From the NCBI GenBank assembly GCA_017436605.1, contig JAFSCW010000144.1, positions 1-35,906 of the forward strand: 35,906 bases of DNA, given 5' to 3'. Below, in pieces: positions 15,701 to 22,511 of the stretch. Below the pieces are notes generated by a model. The model was not told the origin of the DNA. It searched no databases and worked only from the letters and a program-made list of their open reading frames with translations. The position numbers were made by a program, and so were the translations under genes. Source of the stretch: Clostridia bacterium. GTDB lineage: Bacteria > Bacillota > Clostridia > Christensenellales > Aristaeellaceae. How positions within the stretch are numbered: position 1 is the first letter of the stretch; each line of letters opens with the position of its first letter.

Positions 15701-17107
15701 TCATACGACGGGCCTGATCCACTTATCCGAGAAGAAGTGCCGTCCGTATACGATCGTCTTGAGGACATCCTCCACGAAGTACATGACCGCATACGTCGCC
15801 GGCACGCTCATATGCAGCACGAGGCCGCAAAGCGCCGTCAGCGGGATGCCGATCAGGTAGGCGGAAATCGTATCGACGATCAGGCCATATTTCGTATCGC
15901 CGCCTGCGCGGAACGTGCCGACCACGAGCATCAGCGGGATGTTGCGCAGGGCCATCTCCACACCGTAGATCATGATGACGGCCATCGAATCCGCACGCAC
16001 GGCTTCAGAAACGCCGAACAGCGACATGATCGGCCCCTTGAGCACAAGCAGCGATCCGCCGATCACCACGGACATGGCGGTCGTCAGCGCGATATGATAG
16101 CGGGCGCAGGCCTTCGCCCGGTCGTATCTGCCCTGACCGACATAGCTGCCGACCATGACCGCGCAGGCGGAGCACATGCCGTGCACCGCGATGCAGGTCA
16201 GATCCTCGATGGACTTGACCACGGTGATCGACGCATAGGCCTCCGTGCTCATATGGCCGAAGATGGCGCTGTAGATGAGGATGCTCAGCGCCCAGATCGT
16301 CTCGTTGAACATCGCCGGCGCGCCGACGCGGACATACTCGCGCGCAAAGCCGCGGCTGATATCCAGCAGCGCGGAAAGCGGCGCGCGCAGCATGGTGCCC
16401 TGCGCAAAGCCAAGCGCATAGATGACCAGCGCATTGACCACAGCGGCGACCGCAGACGCGATGGCCGCGCCTGCCACGCCCAGCGCGGGGAAGCCGCACA
16501 GGCCGAAGATCAGCAGCGCATTGAGCACGACGTTGGTCACCACCGAGCAGGCCGCGCCGACAAAGGGGATGACAACCCGCTGCGTGCTCTGCAGCAGAGT
16601 CGAAGCGGATTTGGCCAGCGCCTGGAAGGGATAGCTGAGCGCGATGATGCGCAGATACCCGGCCGCGCTGGCGATGGCCTGCGGATCTCTGGTGAACATG
16701 CCGATCACCTTTTCGGGGATCAGCAGACCGCAGGCCATGAACAGGAAGCCGGATGCAAGCGAGAGGATGCTCATCAGGCCGTATGTGCGGTGGATGCCTC
16801 TGTGATCGCCCGCGCCGAAATACTGCGCGATGAACACGGCGGCGCCGCTGGTGCAGCCAAAGAGCACGATATTGAGAAACCACGACCACTTGCCCGCCAT
16901 GCCCACGGCAGCCAGCGGAAGATCGCCGAGCCTGCCGACCATCACGGTATCAATGAGCGTAAAAGAAGAAAAGAGCAGGTTCTGCAGCGTAAGCGGGACG
17001 GCAATGGAGAGCATCGTCCTGGTGAACCCTGCGTATTGTTGCGTTTTCATGATGATTCTGGAGCTGTAAAAAATATCAGCGTCTGTTGCGCGCCGTGTCA
17101 GGCGCAT
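15701..17107 (-). CDS. MATE-family multidrug/toxin exporter
   Basis: This protein of up to 468 aa has about 12 membrane segments in two homologous halves. The N-terminal MATE stretch (LSIAVPLTLQNLLFSSFTLI, DTVMVGRLGD, LPLAAVGMAG) and the later GAPAMFNETIWALSI are typical. MATE proteins export cationic or small organic compounds using Na+ or H+ gradients. The ATG at 17107 has AGG 5 nt upstream and lies 9 bp after the stop of the preceding gene, so translation is probably coupled. MKTQQYAG at 17050 is an alternative start but lacks a ribosome site. The close link to the two M14-type genes suggests that it exports their product or substrate. Confidence 0.88.
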   Translation of the reverse strand: MRLTRRATDADIFYSSRIIMKTQQYAGFTRTMLSIAVPLTLQNLLFSSFTLIDTVMVGRLGDLPLAAVGMAGKWSWFLNIVLFGCTSGAAVFIAQYFGAGDHRGIHRTYGLMSILSLASGFLFMACGLLIPEKVIGMFTRDPQAIASAAGYLRIIALSYPFQALAKSASTLLQSTQRVVIPFVGAACSVVTNVVLNALLIFGLCGFPALGVAGAAIASAVAAVVNALVIYALGFAQGTMLRAPLSALLDISRGFAREYVRVGAPAMFNETIWALSILIYSAIFGHMSTEAYASITVVKSIEDLTCIAVHGMCSACAVMVGSYVGQGRYDRAKACARYHIALTTAMSVVIGGSLLVLKGPIMSLFGVSEAVRADSMAVIMIYGVEMALRNIPLMLVVGTFRAGGDTKYGLIVDTISAYLIGIPLTALCGLVLHMSVPATYAVMYFVEDVLKTIVYGRHFFSDKWIRPVV

Positions 17108-17116
17108 GTTATCCTG

Positions 17117-18043
17117 TTATTTGGAAAGGATCTGGAAAACCGGGCTGTTCTCCGTGACGAACGGGCCGTCCTGCATGAAAAAGAGCATGCCCGTCGCCGG
17201 GGTCTTGAGCACCTCGCGCACGGCGCCGTCCTGCGGATTGATGACAAACGCCAGCTGCTCGCCGCGGCGCACATGCGCACCCGCGTGCTTGACCCGGCGC
17301 AGAAGACCGGCTGACTTCGAGGCCACGGTCATGATATCCTCATTGGTGATGACGGCGGATTTCTGACCCGGGGTCATGTCGCTGCGGATCACGCCCCGCC
17401 CGTTGAGGAAGCGGATGATCGCACGCAGGGTCTGATCGGCCGCCGCCTCGTCGATCTCCTGAGTCTTGCCGGCATAGAGCGAATAGGCCTGCGTGCCGGC
17501 CATCTGCCAGCAGTAGTTGAGCGTCGTCTGGTCGGAAATACGCGGCGTACGGACATAGACATAGGGCAGGCCGAATTCGCAGCCCAGCTCCGGGTTCTGC
17601 CTGCCGGTTTCCATCATGCGCACATGCGGCACAAACGAGCCGGGCTGATAGAAGCTGGTCAGCTGCACGCCGTATTTATACGCCTTGAGCTTGTCAAACA
17701 GCGCTGCGGCGATCCGCTCGGTCGTCGCGCCCTGCGCATCGCCCGGGAAACGGCGGTTGATGTCCATGTTCTCCGGCGCCCAGAGACGGCTGCCCGTGTT
17801 CATCGAAAGGCCGATCGCCGTGGGGACGACCATCACGCTCTTGCCGGGCATGATGCCGCCGTCGCGCTCGATCTCGCGCAGGAACGCAACCAGACGGGCG
17901 CAGACATACAGCTGCTGCACCTCGTCGCCGCGCAGCGCGCCCAGCACCACACAGCTCTTCTCGCCCTTGCCGAAACGATAGCCCATGATGTTCATATCGT
18001 CCCGGAAATACGACTCTACGGTAAAGATGACGTCCTTTTTCAT
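17117..18043 (-). CDS. M14/AstE-AspA-type protein lacking most catalytic residues (probable pseudoenzyme)
   Basis: This 308-aa protein is related to the neighbour at 18040-19002. The shared substrate-binding motif DINRRFPG (94-101) is kept. The zinc motif HxxE is altered: the His is Arg38 in ALRGDE, with Glu41 retained. By alignment back from the shared VRM, the third zinc-ligand His is Thr129. The catalytic Glu of the neighbour (Glu195) aligns with Tyr190. This protein should therefore not bind zinc or hydrolyse as the family does. It may be a regulatory or heterodimer partner. The C-terminal beta domain (about 215-308) is complete. The ATG at 18043 overlaps the previous stop by 4 nt (ATGA) and has AAAGGAG 5 nt upstream, which indicates tight co-translation. 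Confidence 0.8.
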   Translation of the reverse strand: MKKDVIFTVESYFRDDMNIMGYRFGKGEKSCVVLGALRGDEVQQLYVCARLVAFLREIERDGGIMPGKSVMVVPTAIGLSMNTGSRLWAPENMDINRRFPGDAQGATTERIAAALFDKLKAYKYGVQLTSFYQPGSFVPHVRMMETGRQNPELGCEFGLPYVYVRTPRISDQTTLNYCWQMAGTQAYSLYAGKTQEIDEAAADQTLRAIIRFLNGRGVIRSDMTPGQKSAVITNEDIMTVASKSAGLLRRVKHAGAHVRRGEQLAFVINPQDGAVREVLKTPATGMLFFMQDGPFVTENSPVFQILSK

Positions 18044-19002
18044 ACGCGCTCCTTTCTGCAAAGGCGCGCCAGCAGCGTGCCGGGGTAGACAGCGGAATAG
18101 CTGCGCTGGCTGAAGACAAGGCCTGCCGCCGGCGCGAGGATCTCCTCGACCTTCTCGCCATTCAGCGCGTCGATGACGATGCCCAGCAGCTGGCCGCGCT
18201 CGACCTCCCTGCCGGTGCAGTTCTCCGGCACATACACGCCCGGCTTCGTCGCGGATACGCGGCACAGCTCCTCCTCGGAACGCACCATCGGAATATCCTC
18301 AAGCCGCCTGGGCGCAATCGTCTCGCCCGACCAGATGCCCATCGCCTTCATCTTGCAGAAGATGCCTTCGATGACCGCCGGCGTGGTGACGTACGGCCTG
18401 CGCCTGCGCTCGTCGGCCTCCAGCACGAGGGCCAGCGTGCCCGCCGCGTTCAGCGCGCCGGTGAGCGTCGCATTGAACGCAGGCTTATTCGGCACATACC
18501 AGATCAGCTGCGGGCAAAGATCCGCCGCGCCGGAAAGCATGCGCTCCGCCGTCGTCTCGTGCATGCGAACCTGATACAATTCGCTCTTTTTCATCGTGCC
18601 CGCGTGGATATCCAGCACCAGATCCGCGCCGAGCATGTCCTGCATGATGCTGTAGCACATGGCCTCCAGCGGCGTGCCGTCCGGAACGCCCGGAAAAGCG
18701 CGGTTCATGTCCAGCCGCGTGGAGAACGGAACAAGCCGCTCGCCCATATCCAGTCCGATCGGATTGAGCATCGGATACATATCCACGACGCCGTGCAGAT
18801 GCTCCGGCTCCTTCATGATGCGCTGCGCAATGGCGTAGATGACCAACTGTCCCATCATTTCATCGCCATGGATGCCCGTGGCAATACACAGGCGGGCGCC
18901 GCCCCCATCCTCAGGGCTGTAGCGGCAGCGGCTGACCGTCCAATTCTCACCCAAAGGCATCGCAACCGACGCCACGGTGGAGATTTCCTTGATGACCGCC
19001 AA
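18040..19002 (-). CDS. M14-family metallohydrolase (succinylglutamate desuccinylase/aspartoacylase type)
   Basis: This 320-aa zinc-dependent amidohydrolase or carboxypeptidase has an intact active site: HGDE (His45, Glu48), DMNRAFPG (98-105) for the substrate carboxylate, third zinc His133 in LDIHAG, and catalytic Glu195 in VLEAD. Family members remove acyl groups from amino acids or act as carboxypeptidases. The substrate here is unknown. I place the start at the TTG at 19002, with GAGAGGG 7 nt upstream. The promoter -10 lies at 19061-19066 and transcription would begin near 19054, so upstream ATGs (19089, 19056) would not be on the mRNA or would have no ribosome site. It is the first gene of the unit running through the pseudoenzyme and MATE genes. 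Confidence 0.85.
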   Translation of the reverse strand: MAVIKEISTVASVAMPLGENWTVSRCRYSPEDGGGARLCIATGIHGDEMMGQLVIYAIAQRIMKEPEHLHGVVDMYPMLNPIGLDMGERLVPFSTRLDMNRAFPGVPDGTPLEAMCYSIMQDMLGADLVLDIHAGTMKKSELYQVRMHETTAERMLSGAADLCPQLIWYVPNKPAFNATLTGALNAAGTLALVLEADERRRRPYVTTPAVIEGIFCKMKAMGIWSGETIAPRRLEDIPMVRSEEELCRVSATKPGVYVPENCTGREVERGQLLGIVIDALNGEKVEEILAPAAGLVFSQRSYSAVYPGTLLARLCRKERV

Positions 19003-19060
19003 GCGAAATCCCTCTCTTTCAAAAAGGGAAGATGCAACTCCTCCCCGATTATTCATACAA

Positions 19061-19112
19061 ATCCTATCATAAATCATCGGGATTTGCAAGTAAAAGCGAA
19101 TTATGATATACT
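19061..19112. promoter_or_regulatory. Divergent promoters sharing one palindromic -35 hexamer
   Basis: TTGCAA at 19084-19089 is its own reverse complement. To the right, after exactly 17 nt, TATACT (19107-19112) serves the GT4 gene. To the left, after exactly 17 nt, TAGGAT (19061-19066, minus strand) serves the M14 gene unit. Both have the ideal spacing, so one hexamer could act as -35 for both directions. Confidence 0.6.
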
Positions 19113-19173
19113 GAATTCGTCACTTTTGCGTTTTTCGGTTCAAATCGGCACTGCCGGGAAAGGAGCCTTTATC

Positions 19174-20337
19174 ATGAAAATCGGTCTTTTCTCCGATACG
19201 TTCTATCCGGAGATCAACGGCGTGGCCACTTCCTGCCTGACGCTGCACAAGGAGCTCACCCGCCGCGGGCATGAAGTGCACGTCTTCGCGCCCAAATGCA
19301 AGGGCTGGGAGGAAAACCAACATGAAACCTTCCATTATATCGCCTCTGCGCCGCTGGTCGTGCTCAAGGACCGTAACTTTGCCCTCCCCGGGCCGATGAC
19401 CTCCTGGGAGGCGACAAAGCTGGATTTTGACGTCGTGCATACCAACAGCGAATTCGTCATGGGCCATTTCGGCCGACTGATTGCAAGGGGCAACGGCAGC
19501 GTCCTTGTGCATACCTACCACACCATCTGGGAGGAATACACCTACTACATCACCCATGGTGTCGCGGACGAGGCCGCGCGCAAGGTCGCCCGCAAGTATT
19601 CCCAGTGGTGGTGCAACCGCTTCGACCGCATCGTCGCGCCGACGGGCAAGACCGCCGGCCTGCTCTATGACTACGGCGTGCGCACCCCGATGGACATCGT
19701 CCCCAGCGGTATGGACATCGCCCGCTTCTCCCCCGCGCTCCATACGCAGCAGGAGCGCGCCGCCGCGCGCGCGGAATGCGGCGTGCTGCCGGGCGAGCGG
19801 ATTCTTCTGAACATCGGCCGCCTCTCCAAGGAAAAGAACATCGAGCGCATCCTGCGCGTCTTCCCCGCGCTGCTGAAGGTTCATCCCGACGTGCGCTTCC
19901 TCATCGTCGGCGAGGGCCCGCAGCGCGAGCAGCTCACCCAGATGGCCATCGAGCTGGGCGTGGCGGATCATGTCACCCTCGCCGGCCCCAAGCCCTGGGA
20001 GCATATCGACCGCTACTACGCCATGGGCGACGTCTTCGCCAGCGCGTCCCGCTCCGAAACGCAGGGCCTGACCTACATCGAAGCCATGGCCTCCGGGCTG
20101 TGCGTCTGCGCGGTGGACGACGAATGTCTGCGCGGCGTCATCGAGGACGGCATATCCGGCATCCTGACCGAGGACACCGACGAAGCGCTCCTCGCGGGGC
20201 TTATCCGCGCGTTTTCCGACGAGGGCAAAAAAATCGCCAAAGCCGCGCCGCGCTATGCCGAGCCCTTCAGCACGGAAACCTTCGCTTCCAAAATCGAGGC
20301 GACCTACTACACCGCCCTCGCCGATGCGAGGCGATAA
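19174..20337 (+). CDS. GT4-family glycosyltransferase (diacylglycerol glucosyltransferase-like)
   Basis: This 387-aa GT-B fold enzyme is probably associated with the inner face of the membrane. The N-terminal MKIGLFSDTFYPEINGVATS is the classic start of the 1,2-diacylglycerol glucosyltransferase subgroup, which makes glycolipids and lipoteichoic-acid anchors. HTYHTIWEEYTYYI near 109-122 belongs to the same subgroup. The nucleotide-sugar site is at about 200-330 (NIGRLSKEKN, then VGEGPQ), and the EX7E motif is SETQGLTYIEAMASG. The start ATG has AAAGGAG 8 nt upstream. The gene stands alone between divergent genes and its own terminator. Whether it makes a mono- or diglucosyl lipid cannot be judged. 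Confidence 0.88.
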   Translation: MKIGLFSDTFYPEINGVATSCLTLHKELTRRGHEVHVFAPKCKGWEENQHETFHYIASAPLVVLKDRNFALPGPMTSWEATKLDFDVVHTNSEFVMGHFGRLIARGNGSVLVHTYHTIWEEYTYYITHGVADEAARKVARKYSQWWCNRFDRIVAPTGKTAGLLYDYGVRTPMDIVPSGMDIARFSPALHTQQERAAARAECGVLPGERILLNIGRLSKEKNIERILRVFPALLKVHPDVRFLIVGEGPQREQLTQMAIELGVADHVTLAGPKPWEHIDRYYAMGDVFASASRSETQGLTYIEAMASGLCVCAVDDECLRGVIEDGISGILTEDTDEALLAGLIRAFSDEGKKIAKAAPRYAEPFSTETFASKIEATYYTALADARR

Positions 20338-20343
20338 CGCTTT

Positions 20344-20375
20344 CCCTGTTCTTTTCAGGAACAGGGATTCTTTTT
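20344..20375 (+). terminator. Terminator of the GT4 gene
   Basis: CCCTGTTC (20344-20351) pairs with GAACAGGG (20359-20366), followed by ATTCTTTTT. Confidence 0.85.
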
Positions 20376-20395
20376 CAAAAAAACATATCAGCGCA

Positions 20396-20423
20396 TTGAC
20401 AAAACACATGTATGATGTAAAAA
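20396..20423 (+). promoter_or_regulatory. Weak promoter candidate for the transglutaminase-like gene
   Basis: A full TTGACA (20396-20401) is present. The best -10 at fitting distance is TAAAAA (20418-20423, 16-nt spacer). A better-looking TATGAT (20411-20416) is only 9 nt away and cannot pair with this -35. Confidence 0.35.
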
Positions 20424-20481
20424 TGAAACCAATACCCAGCGTCTTTAGTTTGACTGTCTGGATTGAGGAAGGGATTTCACG

Positions 20482-22269
20482 ATGAACAAGAACCTGCTTA
20501 TGCGCGCGCTTGCGCTCTGCGCGCTCCTTCTGCTCCTTCTGGCGCCCTGCGCCAGCGCCCAGATCGTCTCCGGCGAGGAAACGGTCGAGCTCTTCTCCGA
20601 GGGCGGCCTCCCCTCCGTGCAGCCGGTCTCGCCCGTTTCGGCCTATTCCCTGCGCAGCGCGAGCGACTTTGACGCCTACATCATCGGCGAGCTCGAAAAG
20701 CAGACGGCTCAGATCGACGTGAGCAGCTATGAGATGACCGTCGCCGAAATCAAGGCGGCCTATCAGAACCTGCTCAACGCCAACCCGCAGCTGTTCTATG
20801 TCTCCGGCGGCTTCCGGTACTCCTATTACGAATCCACCGGTCTGGTCGTCGCGCTCCTGCCGGAATACAAATACTCCGGCGACGACCTGCAAAGCCGCAT
20901 CGCCGCCTTCAACGCGTCCCTTTCCGCCATCGTCGATTATGCATCCAAGTCCAGCACGGACATCGGCCAGATTCTGCGCACGAATACGTACTTCTGCACC
21001 ACCTTCCAGTATGACACCTCCTACACCAACTACGCGCCGGACGAGCTGTTCTCCTCCGGCAAGGGCGTGTGTCAGGCGTATATGCTCGGCTTCCGCGCCG
21101 TGATGAACGAGCTGGGCATCGCCTGCGAAACCGCGACCAGCGACGCCATGAACCACACCTGGAACCTCGTTCAGCTGAACGGCAGCTGGTACCATATCGA
21201 CGTCACCTGGAACGACCCCATCACCGACCGCCCGATCGGCGCATACTACACCAACTTCCTGCTCAGCGACGCAGGCATCACCGCCGCCGAGCACTACGAC
21301 TGGGAAGCCTCCGTCACCGCCGGCAGCACCAAATACGACGATTTCTTCTGGACGACGATCAAGACCCCGCTTTCCGTCGTGAACAACGTGGTCTATTACG
21401 CCGATCCGGACGCCGCCATGCTGACCGTCAAGGCATGGCCCATCGGCGCTTCCGCCTCCGATACCGTCTATACCGCCTCCTTCACGTCCTACGGCGGGGG
21501 CTATGATCCCGTGCAGGCGACCTCCTCGCGCGTCTATTTCGTCGACGCCCGCGATCTGTATTCCGTCGATTTCTTCGGCCAGGATCTGAAGCTGGAATAT
21601 TCCTCCTCCGATCTGTACATCACCCGCCTGCTGACCGACGGCATGACGATGCAGATCTATCTGGACGATGTGCTGGGCGGATATACCGGCACGCTCACCT
21701 CCATCCCGCTTGACCTCAACCTTTCGCTCATCCTCGACCAGAACCTGCTGGATCTGATCGTGGATACCTCCATTCAGCTGACCGCCGCGTATGATCCCGA
21801 GATGGACGCCGTTCCCAACGCAGTCTTCACCAGCTCCAACGAGGCCGTCGCCACGGTCGACGCCGCCGGCATGGTCACGGGCGTCGCGCCCGGCGCGGCG
21901 ATCATCACCGCCGTCGTCGGCGACAGCCTGACCGCCGAATGCCTCGCCATCGTCCATGGCGAGACGCAGGCCGTCATCCCGGCCGGCACGCTCGCCATCG
22001 GCGAGGAGGCCTTTGCCGGCATCGTCGCGCAGGAGATCATCCTGCCCGAGGGCCTTGAAAGCATCGGCTCCGGCGCCTTCGCCGGCTGCGCGCAGCTGCG
22101 CCTGATCAACCTGCCCCTGAGCGCGACCGACATCGCTGCGGACGCGCTGGACGGCGCGGAGGGCGTCATGCTCCTGGTCCTGCCCGAAAGCGAGGGCCTT
22201 GCCTTCGCCAAGGCAAACGGCCTTGTCTCCGGCGCGGACTACTTCATCCTGCCGGACGTCGTGCAGTAA
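20482..22269 (+). CDS. Secreted transglutaminase-like protein with Ig-like and leucine-rich-repeat domains
   Basis: This 595-aa protein begins with a signal peptide (1-26, cleavage after CASA). A transglutaminase/protease-like domain lies at about 90-270. It has a full Cys-His-Asp triad: Cys197 in GKGVCQAY, His225 in MNHTWNLV and Asp240 in YHIDVTW. A beta-propeller-like or linker stretch follows at about 300-410. A BIG_2 bacterial Ig domain is at about 415-493 (SSNEAVATVDAAGMVTGVAP). BspA-type leucine-rich repeats are at about 500-590 (LAIGEEAFAG, LPEGLESIGSGAFAGC). It likely acts outside the cell, as a cysteine protease or crosslinking enzyme with adhesive repeats. I see no sorting motif, so sortase anchoring is not supported. 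A strong terminator follows. Confidence 0.87.
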   Translation: MNKNLLMRALALCALLLLLLAPCASAQIVSGEETVELFSEGGLPSVQPVSPVSAYSLRSASDFDAYIIGELEKQTAQIDVSSYEMTVAEIKAAYQNLLNANPQLFYVSGGFRYSYYESTGLVVALLPEYKYSGDDLQSRIAAFNASLSAIVDYASKSSTDIGQILRTNTYFCTTFQYDTSYTNYAPDELFSSGKGVCQAYMLGFRAVMNELGIACETATSDAMNHTWNLVQLNGSWYHIDVTWNDPITDRPIGAYYTNFLLSDAGITAAEHYDWEASVTAGSTKYDDFFWTTIKTPLSVVNNVVYYADPDAAMLTVKAWPIGASASDTVYTASFTSYGGGYDPVQATSSRVYFVDARDLYSVDFFGQDLKLEYSSSDLYITRLLTDGMTMQIYLDDVLGGYTGTLTSIPLDLNLSLILDQNLLDLIVDTSIQLTAAYDPEMDAVPNAVFTSSNEAVATVDAAGMVTGVAPGAAIITAVVGDSLTAECLAIVHGETQAVIPAGTLAIGEEAFAGIVAQEIILPEGLESIGSGAFAGCAQLRLINLPLSATDIAADALDGAEGVMLLVLPESEGLAFAKANGLVSGADYFILPDVVQ

Positions 22270-22288
22270 ACAGAAAGAATACGCAAAG

Positions 22289-22317
22289 AGAGCCTCCATA
22301 AGGGAGGCTCTTATTTT
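22289..22317 (+). terminator. Terminator after the transglutaminase-like gene
   Basis: AGAGCCTCC (22289-22297) pairs with GGAGGCTCT (22303-22311), followed by TATTTTG. Confidence 0.8.
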
Positions 22318-22356
22318 GCGCCTACGTCCCTGCCTTTTTCCGACGCTTGCCGGCAT

Positions 22357-22430
22357 GGGCGGCGCAGAGCCCCGCCCCTACATCTTTGCTCCATTTCGCC
22401 ACTTTGTAGGGGAGGGGCTCTGCTCCTCCC
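22357..22430. repeat. Inverted-repeat element with 26-nt arms
   Basis: Arms 22357-22382 and 22405-22430 are inverted copies matching at 23 of 26 positions, with core CAGAGCCCCGCCCCTACA. A single arm matching at 23 of 26 positions lies at 13369-13394, and a degraded one at about 35211-35235. This is a short non-coding dispersed repeat. Confidence 0.65.
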
Positions 22431-22466
22431 GTCCTTTCCATACCTGTCCCGCATATTCTGCGCAAC

Positions 22467-22500
22467 GCAAAAACCCTCTCCGCAGGGGAGAGGGTTTTGC
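22467..22500. terminator. Bidirectional terminator after leuS
   Basis: CCCTCTCC and GGGGAGAGGG pair around a GCA loop. A-rich and T-rich flanks lie on the two sides, so it works for leuS on the minus strand and for plus-strand transcripts. Confidence 0.8.
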
Positions 22501-22511
22501 TATGCACGAAA

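Noticed and set aside
13247..17314. 1355-codon open frame antisense to the ABC and MATE genes
   Set aside because: High-GC shadow of two well-supported genes, rich in His/Arg/Asp runs typical of reverse-frame translation.
19120..22356. 1078-codon open frame antisense to the GT4 and transglutaminase-like genes
   Set aside because: Shadow frame. The sense genes have signal peptides, motifs and ribosome sites.
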